From: Burkholderiaceae bacterium
Lineage (GTDB): Bacteria; Pseudomonadota; Gammaproteobacteria; Burkholderiales; Burkholderiaceae
Direction of reading: 5' to 3'
Assembly: GCA_017998575.1 (NCBI GenBank)
Contig: JAGOCV010000050.1
Coordinates: 1 to 16,783, forward strand
Length of the DNA: 16,783 nt
Below, in pieces: positions 7,014 through 15,267 of this stretch (position 1 is the stretch's first letter; each line of letters starts with the position of its first letter). The notes beneath the pieces were generated by a model. The model ran no database searches. It was given only the letters and a program-made list of their open reading frames with translations, and was not told where the DNA came from. Both the position numbers and the translations under genes were made by a program.

Positions 7014-8655
7014 CCTACAACCCGCCCTCGGGCCTCACGGTCACCAAGACCAGCAACCCGTCGACGCTGACATTCCCCGGCCAGACCAGCCGCCTCACCA
7101 TCACGCTCACGGCCGGCACGCAATCGGTCACGGGCCTGGCGGTCACCGACTACTTCACCGCCGACGGCACGGCCGGCGCCACGCCCAACGGCATGGCGAT
7201 CGCGCCCACGCCGGCTGCGGCCACCACCTGCCCGGGCGGTGTGGTGACGGCGGCGGCGGGCGGCACGCAGGTGGGCCTGTCCATCGCGACGCTGGCGGCG
7301 GGTGCCTCGTGCACGCTGTCGGTCAACGTCACTTCCACGGCCGTGGGCGGCATCACCAACTTCATCCCGACCGGCGCGGTCACCACGCACCAGGGGCTGT
7401 CGAATGCAGGTCCGGCCTCCACCAGCCTGACCACGCAGAGCAACATCGGCGTGACCAAGCAGTTCACGCCCAACGTGGTCAAGCCCGGTGAGCGCTCGCG
7501 CCTGCGCATCACCTTCTACAACCCGACGGGCCAGCCGCTGTCCGGCATCTCCACCACCGACAACCTGCCGGCCGGCGTCACCGTGCCCGCGGGGTCCAAT
7601 CCGGTCACCACCTGCACGGGCGGTTCGGTGACGTCGCCGACCGCATCGTCGGTGAGCATCAGCGGCGCCAGCCTGCCGGCCGCCTCGGGCGGCGTGCTGA
7701 CGTCCTGCTACGCCGAGATCGACGTGGTGGTGGCCGCGCAGGGCGACTACGTCAACACCATTCCCATCGGCGGCGTGACGGCGTTCTCGGGCGGCAATAC
7801 CGTCACCAACTCGCAACCCACCAGCGACACGCTGCGCGCCAAGTCGCCGGTGGTCATCGCCAAGGCGATCCAGAACCTGACGCTCGACGCAGCGCCGGTG
7901 GCGCCGTTCACCGCCGGCACCGCCACGCGCGCGCCCGGCCAGGCCGGCGTGCTCGCCATCCGCCTGACCAATCCCAACGCCGTGGCACTGACGGCCGTGG
8001 GCTTCACCGACACGCTGCCCGCAGGCCTGGTGGTGGCCGCCACGCCGGGCGTGAGCAACACCTGCGCCGGCACGGTCACGGCCGACCCGTCGGGCACGCA
8101 GGTGCGGCTGGCCGGCGCGACGCTGGCAGCCAACGCCTCGTGCCTGGTGAACGTCAATGTGCTGAGCAACTTCTCGGGCACCTACACCAACACCATTCCC
8201 GCCGGTGGCGTGACCACCTCCGAAGGTGTGACCAACGACGAGCCGACGCGCGCCCGTGTGATCGTCTCGGTGCCGCCGGGGGTGGCCAAGCAGTTCGCAC
8301 CGGCCGTCATCCCGCCGGGCGGCACGTCGCGCCTGACGATCTTCATCGCCAACGAGAACGCCTCCGCGCTCACGCTCACGGCCGCCCTCACCGACACGCT
8401 GCCCACCGTGCCCGGTCAGGTGAGCGTGGCCAACCCGCCCAACGTGGTGAACACCTGTACGGGCACTGTCACGGCCCCGGCCAACGCCACCAGCGTGGTG
8501 CTGGCCAACGGCGCCACGGTGCCCAGCGGTGGCTGTTCCATCGCGGTGGACGTGACGGCGTCGTCCTCCGGCACGCACAACAACACCATCCCGGCCGGCG
8601 CGCTGCAGACCAACCTGGGCGTGAACCCGCAGCCGGCCAACGCGCCGCTGGTGGT
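5187..8655 (+). repeat. Eight tandem DUF11-type repeats, each with a cysteine pair
   Basis: Approximate unit positions are 5187-5655, 5661-6090, 6093-6510, 6513-6940, 7030-7435, 7440-7840, 7844-8270 and 8276-8650. Units are 125-155 codons long, diverged at the DNA level but consistent in protein layout. Recurrent elements are VTKxxxP openings, TRL-type strands, TD(N/T)LP, a C-x(25-40)-C segment and a closing NTIPAGGVTT-like strand. Every unit has the cysteine pair. Confidence 0.65.
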
Positions 8656-8770
8656 CAGCACGCTGGGCTACGTCTCGGGCCGCGTGTTCCAGGACAACAA
8701 CACCGTGCCCAACGGCGCCTATGAGTCGGGCACCGACACGCCGCTGGCCGGCGTGACGATCGAGCTGCGT
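6947..8770 (+). pseudogene. Continuation of the DUF11-repeat protein in the shifted frame, truncated at its 3' end
   Basis: Homology resumes at IPAGNITAAGG in the frame whose codons start one base earlier relative to the upstream frame, so one base is missing (or two extra are present) at 6941-6947. Four more repeats follow, opening at about 7034 (LTVTKTSNP), 7445 (GVTKQFTP), 7844 (PVVIAKA) and 8276 (PPGVAKQFAP). An SdrD_B-like segment starts at about 8663: GYVSGRVFQDNN, then PLAGVTIELR. There the family pattern stops, at about 8770. The frame stays open to 9811, but from here it only reads the opposite strand of the EAL/HDOD gene, so the extension is not real. No start codon with a Shine-Dalgarno serves this half. 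With the first half it forms one gene of at least 3.7 kb, lacking its C-terminal anchor or secretion domain. It may be a true pseudogene or reflect sequence/assembly errors. Confidence 0.7.
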
Positions 8771-8791
8771 TTGGTGCTCGGCCGGATCAGT

Positions 8792-10009
8792 TCAGCGCCG
8801 GATGCCGGCCAGCATGCGCAGCAGGCCGCGGTTGATTTCTTCCAGATCCATTTCGTGCTCGGCCGCCAGCACGGCCAGGTTGCCGGGCTCGGGCGATTCG
8901 AGCGCGATGGCCGCCAGCAGTGCGCCCGCGTAGGGCCCGGTGCCCAGCACCGTGGCCGCGTGGATGCGCTCGGACAGCGGCAGCCGCTGCAGCACGGTGG
9001 CCAGCGGCTCGCCCTGCAGCAGGTCGATCTGCGAGAACAGGCCGCACAAATAGACCTCGCGCCGCAGGTCTTCCTCGATGCCGGTTTCCATCAGCTCCTC
9101 GACCAGGCTGGCGCGCAGCACCATCGACAGGCGCACGGGTTGCAGGTCGGCGTCGCTGCTGGCGTGCGGCAGTTGCTCGGTGAGCCAGGTCTTGAGCGAG
9201 TTGACGCCCATCATCATCAGCGCGTGGCGGATCGAGCCGATGCCGGTGCGCAGTCCCATCGCCGCCGAGTTGACGAACGTGAGCATGCGGTAGACCAGCA
9301 GCGGCTCGTCGCTGATGATCTGCTCCAGCCGCTCCATCGACTGCTCGGTATCGAGCGCCAGCAGCAGTTGCGTGACCACGCGGTGCGAAGGCTGCAGCGC
9401 CTGGTAGCGCCAGGCGTGCAGCACGTCCTCGGCGGGCCAGCCGGACACGGCCCATGCGCCCTGCTGGTCCAGGCAGTGCTGGACCAGCGCCCGGCTGGCC
9501 ACGCCTTCGTAGATCTGGCCGGGCTGCACCGGGCTGGGCCGCGCGTTGGCCTGGCCCTGGCGGCGTGCGGCCTGGGCTTGCAGCGCCTGCATGGCGGCCT
9601 GCGGGCCCAGGTGGATCACCCGCCGTTCGAAGAGGCGCGCCACGTCGGGCAGCACGGCTTCGCCGGGCTCGGTGCGCAGCGCCAGCTTGACGCCGCGCGC
9701 GGCGGCCTGGCGGGTGGTGGCGGCCAGCGCGGCGTCCTGGCGCAGCCAGGCCAGCGGCACCTCGAACACCGGGGCGCCTGGCTGTGCGTGTTGCAGCAAC
9801 TCGTGCAGTAGCGCGGCCGGGCGGATGGACAGCAGCAGAGGCGGTGCGCCCAGGACCCAGATCTCGTCGATGATGCGCAGCAGGTGCACGGCATCCTGCG
9901 TGGGGTTGGCGCCTTCGTGTACGAACAGCTGCACGCCCGCGATTTCGCGCGAGCGGTTCCACAGGGGCCGGTACCCCAGCGTGACGGACCCCAGCACCGA
10001 CTGCACCAT
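8792..10009 (-). CDS. HDOD-domain signalling protein with degenerate EAL domain
   Basis: This 405-residue protein has the YuxH-like layout. The N-terminal region (about 10-170) resembles an EAL domain: it opens LGYRPLWNRSREIAGVQLFV but lacks the EAL metal-binding signature, so it should not hydrolyse c-di-GMP and may bind a ligand or partner. Residues from about 205 to 395 are an HDOD domain (LLLALDTEQSMERLEQIISD, VYRMLTFVNSAAMG, IGSIRHALMMMGV), which lacks HD-type catalysis. GAGGGG lies 11 bases before the ATG. The gene follows flgL by 77 bases on the same strand, so it may belong to the flagellar transcript, and a motility or c-di-GMP-related role is inferred from that position. Its stop lies 21 bases from where the DUF11 gene breaks off. 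The C-terminus looks complete. Confidence 0.85.
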   Translation of the reverse strand: MVQSVLGSVTLGYRPLWNRSREIAGVQLFVHEGANPTQDAVHLLRIIDEIWVLGAPPLLLSIRPAALLHELLQHAQPGAPVFEVPLAWLRQDAALAATTRQAAARGVKLALRTEPGEAVLPDVARLFERRVIHLGPQAAMQALQAQAARRQGQANARPSPVQPGQIYEGVASRALVQHCLDQQGAWAVSGWPAEDVLHAWRYQALQPSHRVVTQLLLALDTEQSMERLEQIISDEPLLVYRMLTFVNSAAMGLRTGIGSIRHALMMMGVNSLKTWLTEQLPHASSDADLQPVRLSMVLRASLVEELMETGIEEDLRREVYLCGLFSQIDLLQGEPLATVLQRLPLSERIHAATVLGTGPYAGALLAAIALESPEPGNLAVLAAEHEMDLEEINRGLLRMLAGIRR

Positions 10010-10086
10010 CTGAAACCGATCCCCTCGTTGTGGCTGCCTGGTTTGTCATGACCGGCGCGCGGCGGCGCCGTGATCAGGAGCGCGCG
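10010..10086 (-). other. Gap between flgL and the EAL/HDOD gene
   Basis: These 77 bases hold a 6-bp GC hairpin (CGGCGC at 10053-10058 region pairing with GCGCCG at 10065-10070 region) and the Shine-Dalgarno GAGGGG (10021-10026) of the downstream gene. There is no T-run after the hairpin, so read-through from flgL is plausible. No clear promoter was seen. Confidence 0.35.
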
Positions 10087-11295
10087 TCAACCGATGTAGT
10101 TGAACAGCGACAGCTTCTGGATTTGAGCATAGGTCTGCAGCGCCACCGAGTACGCGGTCTGCTGGGTGTTGAAGTCGGACAGCGCCTTCACCATGTCGAG
10201 GTCTTCCGCGCGGGCGCGGTCGGCTTCCAGCTGGATCTTCCGGCCCGACTGCTGGTCGGTGATGATGTCCGCGCGCGAGAGCAACTCGCCCGCCTGGCCG
10301 CGTGCCGACGACACGCGGGCCATCGCCGCGTCGACCTCGGTCAGCGACCGCGCCACGTCGTGCGCGATGGTGCCGCCCGCGTGGCCACCGGCTTCCACCG
10401 CCGCGATGGCGCGGTCCAGCACGCCGAACACGCTGTCCGTGCCGGCGGGGCCGAGCGTCAGGGCGTCGCCGTTGGCGGGCGTGCCTTGCAGCTTGAGCGT
10501 CATGCCGTCGAAGGTGACGTCCTGGCCCGCCGTGTAGGGCTGGCCCGCGACCACGGCGGTCGAGGTGGTGAGGTCCGTCACGGTGTAGGTGGTCACGCCA
10601 CCCGTCAACGTGAACGCGATGCTGTAGTTGTGCCCGGTGAGGGCCGACGGGTCGGTCACGCGGCCGGCATCGCTCCACACCTGCGAGGTGCCCGTGGCCT
10701 GTGCCACGGTGAAGACGCCGTTGCCTTGCGGCACGTTCATCCACGTGGAGTAGCCGTCCAGCGTGGCCGGGATCGTGGTGGTGGTGGCTGCCGCCTGGCC
10801 CGAGAGCGCGTCGTACACCACGCCGCCGGCCGCATCGACGAAGGGCGTGCTCGCGCTGCCCAGGCCGCCGAACAGCGGCTGGCCGTTGGCATCGCGCGTG
10901 TTCGCCAGCGCCAGGATCTGGTCGCGCAGGCTGCGCATTTCCTGCGCGACGGACTGCCGGTCGGTGGCCGACAGCCCCGTGTTGCCGCCCTTGACGACCA
11001 GCTCGCGCAGGCGCTGCATCAGCGTGCCGGCCGAGCCGAGCGTGGATTCGGCCTCGGTGAGCGCGTTGCGCTGCGTCTCCAGCACGCGCTGGTCGGTGTC
11101 GATGCGGGCCATGCGCGTGCGCGCGCGTTCGGCCTGCGCGGCGGCGGCCGGGTCGTCGCTGGCGCGCACCACGCGCTTGCCCGCCGTCATGTTCTCCTGC
11201 ATGTTGACCAGCGCGTTCTGGCGCGACGACAGGCGCAGCAGCGACGAGCCGTAGGCGTCGGCGGTGGCGGTGCGGGTGAGGTTGGTCAATGCCAT
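10087..11295 (-). CDS. flgL: Flagellar hook-filament junction protein FlgL (HAP3)
   Basis: FlgL forms, with FlgK, the junction that joins the flexible hook to the rigid filament; it is exported by the flagellar type III apparatus. The 402-residue protein has the flagellin-like helical N-terminus (residues 1-145: SSLLRLSSRQ, AGKRVVRASDDPAAAAQ, LFGGL) and C-terminus (about 285-402: QAGELLSRADIIT, LSDFNTQQTAYSVALQTYAQ, ending LSLFNYIG). The centre (about 150-285) is a beta-rich variable part, which makes it longer than the roughly 320 residues of enteric FlgL. Residues 211-284 resemble segments in FlgK (see findings). It starts 23 bases after the flgK stop with only a weak Shine-Dalgarno (GAAAG), which suggests coupled expression. 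Confidence 0.95.
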   Translation of the reverse strand: MALTNLTRTATADAYGSSLLRLSSRQNALVNMQENMTAGKRVVRASDDPAAAAQAERARTRMARIDTDQRVLETQRNALTEAESTLGSAGTLMQRLRELVVKGGNTGLSATDRQSVAQEMRSLRDQILALANTRDANGQPLFGGLGSASTPFVDAAGGVVYDALSGQAAATTTTIPATLDGYSTWMNVPQGNGVFTVAQATGTSQVWSDAGRVTDPSALTGHNYSIAFTLTGGVTTYTVTDLTTSTAVVAGQPYTAGQDVTFDGMTLKLQGTPANGDALTLGPAGTDSVFGVLDRAIAAVEAGGHAGGTIAHDVARSLTEVDAAMARVSSARGQAGELLSRADIITDQQSGRKIQLEADRARAEDLDMVKALSDFNTQQTAYSVALQTYAQIQKLSLFNYIG

Positions 11296-11318
11296 GGTCC
11301 GTGCTTTCAGGCGTGCGA

Positions 11319-13220
11319 TCAGCGGCCGAGGTTGGAGATGAGCGTGTCGAAGATGGTCTGCGAGATCTGGATCATCTTGGCCGAGGCCTGGTAGGCCTGC
11401 TGGTACATCAGCAGCTTGGAGGCCTCTTCGTCCAGGTTCACGCCGGTGACCGATGCCTTGGTCGATGCGGCCGTGGTGGCCACCGAGGCCGACACGCTGG
11501 CCGCGTACTGCGCGCCCTGCGACAGCACGCCGATCTGCGCCATCGCGCCGGCGTAGCCGTCGGCCACGGTCGCACCGTCGAACATGGCCAGATCGCGGAT
11601 GTTCATGAGCGCCGTGGCGTTGCCGCCGTCCAGGCCCGCGTAGCCCGAAGACGCCAGTTCCACCGTGATGGTGTCGCCCGGCTGCGGCGTGCCCTTGAGC
11701 ACGAGGTTCCAGCCGTTGTAGCTGATGGCCTGGCCGGCGGTGTAGCTCACGCCGGTGGGGTTGCCCGTGCCGGCGCCGCTCACGTCGAAGGTGCCGGCGC
11801 CCGTGAAGGTGAGGGTGACGGTGGCGGTGAGGTTGGCGTTGGGCGAGGTGGCCTGCACGGCCTGCACCGTCACATGGCCGGTGTTGGCGGCGCCAGCGCG
11901 CGCCTGCACCGGGCTGGCCACGGCCAGCGCCGAGGCGTTGGTGAAGGCCGTGGCGATCTGGCCGGCCGCGGCCGAGAACGGCTTGAGCAGGAAGCGGTCG
12001 CCGTCGGCCACCGCGCCGCTGTTCACGCCGATGGTGATGCCGTCCACCGTGATCGGCAGCGGCCCGGTGTGGTTGCTGGACTGGCCGTCCGACAGCCGGA
12101 TCACCGTGAGGGCGCCGCCCGCGCCCACGCGCAGTTCGTAGTCCGACGCGACCATGGCCGACGGATCGGAGACGCTCAGGCCCAGCTCGGCCGTGCCGGG
12201 ATTGCCGGGCAGGGCGTACGGCGTGGGCAGGGCGTTGGCCACGAACAGGTTGGCGCCGGTGTTGCCGCCCAGATCCACGCCCATCCGGTGCTGTGCATTG
12301 ACGGCGGTTTCCAGCGCCAGCGCCATGCGGCCCACCAGGTTGCGCGCGGTGGCCAGGTCGCTGTTGTTGAAGCGCAGCAGACCGGCGACCGCGCCGCCCG
12401 AGAGCGCGTTCTCGTCGATGGTGGTGACCAGGCCGCCGTTGTCGATGGCCAGCTTGAGCTTGCTCGGATCGCCGTACTCGTCGGTGGTCATCGACACCGT
12501 GCTCGCGCGCGCGCTCAGCACCAGCGGCTGGCTGCCCACGAAGACGCTGAGCGTTCCGTCCTTGACGGGCACGGTGGTGACCTGGATGTAGCTGCCCAGC
12601 TCGACGAGCAACTGGTCGCGTGTGTCGAGCAGGTCGTTGGGCGTGTGGCCCGCGCCCTGCGCGCTGGCGATCTGGCCATTGACCTTGGCCAGGCGCTGCG
12701 CCAGATCGTTGATGGCCGAAACCGAATCGGCCAGCTGGCGGCGTGCGCCGTAGGCCATGTCGTCGATCTTGGACGACAGGTCGCGAAAGCGCGTGGCCAT
12801 CTCGTCGGCGCGCTGCAGCACCACCGAGCGCGCTGTCATGTCAGTGGGCGCGGTGGAGACGTCGGCGAATGCATTGAGCATGTCGTTGACGGCCGTGCCG
12901 ATGCCCGCGTCGCCGGCGGGAAACAGGTCTTCCAGCTGCAGCAGCTGGCCGGCGCGCATCGCATCGGCGGCGGCGACCGAGTTGGTCTGCTGCGCCTGCT
13001 GTGTCAGGAAGCTGCTGTAGGCGCGCTCGATGGTCACGAGCTGCACGCCCTTGCCCACGTAGCCGCCGCCCGTGCCCTGTCCTTCGACGGCGCGCGTCAC
13101 CACGGTCTGGCGCGAGTAGCCGACCGTGTTGACGTTGGCGATGTTGTTGCCGACGGTCTGCAGCGCCGTCTGGTTGACCATCAGCGCGCGGGTGCCGACG
13201 TTGAGGAGGCCGTTGCTCAT
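11319..13220 (-). CDS. flgK: Flagellar hook-associated protein FlgK (HAP1)
   Basis: FlgK is the first hook-filament junction protein, assembled at the hook tip before FlgL. The 633-residue protein has the rod/hook N-terminal motif (LLNVGTRALMVNQTALQTVG, then NNIANVNTVGYSRQ, residues 5-37) and the conserved C-terminus (VNLDEEASKLLMYQQAYQAS, then AKMIQISQTIFDTLI, 594-628). The middle contains the helical segment LLDTRDQLLVELG (197-209). Two beta-rich insertions, about 346-415 and 445-525, make it longer than enteric FlgK (about 550). AGGAA lies 8 bases before the ATG, and flgJ ends 24 bases upstream. No separate late-class promoter was recognised in that gap, though one inside flgJ cannot be excluded. 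Confidence 0.96.
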   Translation of the reverse strand: MSNGLLNVGTRALMVNQTALQTVGNNIANVNTVGYSRQTVVTRAVEGQGTGGGYVGKGVQLVTIERAYSSFLTQQAQQTNSVAAADAMRAGQLLQLEDLFPAGDAGIGTAVNDMLNAFADVSTAPTDMTARSVVLQRADEMATRFRDLSSKIDDMAYGARRQLADSVSAINDLAQRLAKVNGQIASAQGAGHTPNDLLDTRDQLLVELGSYIQVTTVPVKDGTLSVFVGSQPLVLSARASTVSMTTDEYGDPSKLKLAIDNGGLVTTIDENALSGGAVAGLLRFNNSDLATARNLVGRMALALETAVNAQHRMGVDLGGNTGANLFVANALPTPYALPGNPGTAELGLSVSDPSAMVASDYELRVGAGGALTVIRLSDGQSSNHTGPLPITVDGITIGVNSGAVADGDRFLLKPFSAAAGQIATAFTNASALAVASPVQARAGAANTGHVTVQAVQATSPNANLTATVTLTFTGAGTFDVSGAGTGNPTGVSYTAGQAISYNGWNLVLKGTPQPGDTITVELASSGYAGLDGGNATALMNIRDLAMFDGATVADGYAGAMAQIGVLSQGAQYAASVSASVATTAASTKASVTGVNLDEEASKLLMYQQAYQASAKMIQISQTIFDTLISNLGR

Positions 13221-13244
13221 GCGTGCGTTTCCTGTGGTGCGGCG

Positions 13245-14126
13245 TCAGGCCTGGGTCCGCTGGACCTGCAGGGCCGTGTTGATGGCGCGGCTGAGTTTGG
13301 CTGCGTACTGCGGATCGGTGGCGTAGCCGGCGCGCTGCAGTTCGCTGGCGTAGGCCACGGCCGAGCCGGTCTGCTGACTGGCCTTGGCGTAGCGCGGGCT
13401 CTCGTTGATCATGCGGGCGTAGTCGCGCATCGATTCCTCGAACGAGCCGTAGGCGCGGAACTTCGCCGTCACCTTGCGCGGCTCGCCGTCGATGTATTCG
13501 GTGGTGGTGATCTCGGCCACCTTGCCCTTCCAGCCGGCCGTGGCCTTGATGCCGAAGAGGTTGTGCGAGTTGCTGCCGTCGGCGTTGCGGATCTCGCTGC
13601 GGCCCCAGCCGGTTTCGTGGCCGGCCTGGCCCAGCATGAATTCGGCCGGGATGCCGGTGGCCTGCTCGACGCGCTCGGCGGCGTCGCTGTGCTTCTGAAC
13701 GAACGCCGCCTGGCGCGTGCCGGCCGCGCCCGTGGCCGCGGTGGCACCGCCGCCCAGCGACACCGTGGGCGTGACCTGGGGGGCGCCGGTCGGCTGCACC
13801 GTCTGGCGCATCAGCTGGCGCTCGATCATGGCCGACAGACCGCCGGGCATGCCCGACATGCTGACCGACAACTGCTGATCGAGCAGGTCGTTGGCCAGAT
13901 CGCCCGTGCTGCTGTCGAGCAGGCCGGACTTCATCGTGGCCTCGCGCATGCTCTTGAGCACTTCGCGCATGAACAGCGCCTCGAATTGCTTCGCGGCTTC
14001 CTTCACCGCCTTCGGGTCGTTGCCGCCGTTGGCCGCGTACTTCAGGGCGTTGAGCGACTTGCCGTCGGCCGCGAGCGAACCGCCGAGCCCGGCGCTGGCC
14101 ATGGAGATCGTGGACGGCACGTTCAT
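13245..14126 (-). CDS. flgJ: Flagellar rod-capping protein and peptidoglycan hydrolase FlgJ
   Basis: FlgJ caps the growing rod and opens the murein so that the rod can cross the periplasm. This 293-residue protein is the two-domain form. The rod-binding domain is at about 35-105 (AAKQFEALFMREVLKSMREA, then LLDQQLS). A Gly/Ala/Thr linker spans about 108-138, and a glucosaminidase domain about 139-290, with the presumed catalytic glutamate in GHETGWG (E171) and the NLFGIKA and AYGSFEESMRDYA motifs. GAGG lies 6 bases before the ATG. It starts 13 bases after flgI and ends 24 bases before flgK. All expected parts are present and nothing looks damaged. Confidence 0.95.
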   Translation of the reverse strand: MNVPSTISMASAGLGGSLAADGKSLNALKYAANGGNDPKAVKEAAKQFEALFMREVLKSMREATMKSGLLDSSTGDLANDLLDQQLSVSMSGMPGGLSAMIERQLMRQTVQPTGAPQVTPTVSLGGGATAATGAAGTRQAAFVQKHSDAAERVEQATGIPAEFMLGQAGHETGWGRSEIRNADGSNSHNLFGIKATAGWKGKVAEITTTEYIDGEPRKVTAKFRAYGSFEESMRDYARMINESPRYAKASQQTGSAVAYASELQRAGYATDPQYAAKLSRAINTALQVQRTQA

Positions 14127-14139
14127 CTCGGGCCTCGCG

Positions 14140-15255
14140 TCAGATCACTTCCAGCTCGGCGTTGAGCGCGCCGGAGGCCTTGATGGCCTGCAGGATGGCC
14201 AGCAGATCCTGAGGCGTGGCGCCCAGCGCGTTGAGCGCGCGCACCACGTCCGACAGTTGCGGCGAGGCGGCCATCTGGATCACGTTGCCCGGCTCCTGGC
14301 GGATCTGGATGTCCGAACGCTGCGCCACCACCGTCTCGCCGCGCGAGAGCGGCGCGGGCTGGCTGATGACGGGCGTGGAGCTCACGGTGATCGACAGGTT
14401 GCCGTGCGCGATGGCGCAGGGCCCCAGCGTCACGGCCTGGTTGAGCACGATCGAGCCGGTGCGCGAATTGATCACCACCTTGGCGGCCGGCACCGAGGCT
14501 TCGAGCGGCAGCTCTTCGAGCTCGGCGATGAAGGTGACGCGGTTGTGCGGATTGACGGGCGCGCGCACCTGCACCGTGCGGCCGTCCAGCGCGGCGGCCA
14601 GGCCCTGGCCCAGGCGCGTGTTGATGACCTGCGCCACGCGGCGCGCGGTCTGGAAGTCGGATGCATTCAGGCCCAGCGTGATGAAGTCGCCGTCCTGCAG
14701 CGGCGTGGGCACGCTGCGTTCCACCTGCGCGCCGTCGGGAATGCGGCCGGCCGAGAGGTGGTTGATCTGCACCTTGCTGCCGCCGGCCGACGCTCCCGCG
14801 CCGCCGACCACCAGGTTGCCCTGGGCCACGGCGTAGATCTCGCCGTCCAGGCCCTTGAGCGGCGTCATGATCAGCGTGCCGCCCTTGAGCGACTTGGCGT
14901 TGCCCATCGACGAGACCACCACGTCGATGGCCTGGCCCGGTTGCGCGAAGGCGGGCAGTTGTGCCGTGACGATCACGGCCGCGACGTTCTTGAGCTGCAG
15001 CTGCGACAGGTTGGCCGCCGGCAGCGTGATGCCCATCTGCTGCAGGTAGTTGTTCAGGCTCTGCGTGGTGTAGGGCATCTGGGTGGTCTGGTCACCCGTG
15101 CCGTCCAGGCCCACGACCAGGCCGTAGCCGGTCAGCTGGTTGGAGCGCACGCCCTGCACGGCAGCCACTTCCTTCACGCGCAGCGCGTGCGCGGCAGGCA
15201 GCAGCGCCAGCGACAGCAGGGCGGCGGTGAAAAGGCGGAGAGTCTTCGTCGTCAT
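14140..15255 (-). CDS. flgI: Flagellar P-ring protein FlgI
   Basis: FlgI forms the periplasmic P ring around the rod, at the peptidoglycan layer. The 371-residue protein has a signal peptide (residues 1-24, cut after AAHA), then the family hallmarks RVKEVAAVQGVRSNQLTGYG, LVVGLDGTGDQT and SSMGNAKSLKGGTLIMTPLK, and the C-terminal VVRALNALGATPQDLLAILQ. I chose the ATG at 15255 because GAGGTGG lies 5 bases before it; a GTG at 15264 in the same frame would add three residues and has no such site. The Shine-Dalgarno overlaps the flgH stop codon, which suggests coupling. Only one cysteine is visible (in LGPCAIAHG), unlike the disulfide-forming pair known in E. coli FlgI. Confidence 0.96.
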   Translation of the reverse strand: MTTKTLRLFTAALLSLALLPAAHALRVKEVAAVQGVRSNQLTGYGLVVGLDGTGDQTTQMPYTTQSLNNYLQQMGITLPAANLSQLQLKNVAAVIVTAQLPAFAQPGQAIDVVVSSMGNAKSLKGGTLIMTPLKGLDGEIYAVAQGNLVVGGAGASAGGSKVQINHLSAGRIPDGAQVERSVPTPLQDGDFITLGLNASDFQTARRVAQVINTRLGQGLAAALDGRTVQVRAPVNPHNRVTFIAELEELPLEASVPAAKVVINSRTGSIVLNQAVTLGPCAIAHGNLSITVSSTPVISQPAPLSRGETVVAQRSDIQIRQEPGNVIQMAASPQLSDVVRALNALGATPQDLLAILQAIKASGALNAELEVI

Positions 15256-15260
15256 GCGAT

Positions 15261-15267
15261 CCACCTC
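15261..15267 (-). promoter_or_regulatory. Ribosome binding site of flgI overlapping the flgH stop
   Basis: On the minus strand, GAGGTGG begins within the flgH stop codon and lies 5 bases before the ATG at 15255. It decides the flgI start and implies translational coupling between the two ring genes. Confidence 0.65.

Noticed and set aside
6902..8578. A 558-codon minus-strand frame opposite the DUF11 repeats
   Set aside because: Arginine/glycine/histidine-rich low-complexity product that mirrors the threonine/alanine-rich repeats; no family resemblance.
5187..8655. CRISPR or DNA-level tandem repeat array
   Set aside because: The repetition is at protein level with diverged DNA and units of 375-470 bases; there are no short identical repeats with spacers.
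8771..9811. C-terminal extension of the DUF11 frame through the EAL/HDOD gene
   Set aside because: The frame is open, but its residues are the antisense of a well-supported gene and carry no DUF11 or anchor features.
11289..14165. A 958-codon open frame on the plus strand opposite flgK and flgJ
   Set aside because: It is a shadow frame of high-GC DNA: His/Arg/Ala-rich, no domain, no Shine-Dalgarno, and fully antisense to two unmistakable flagellar genes.
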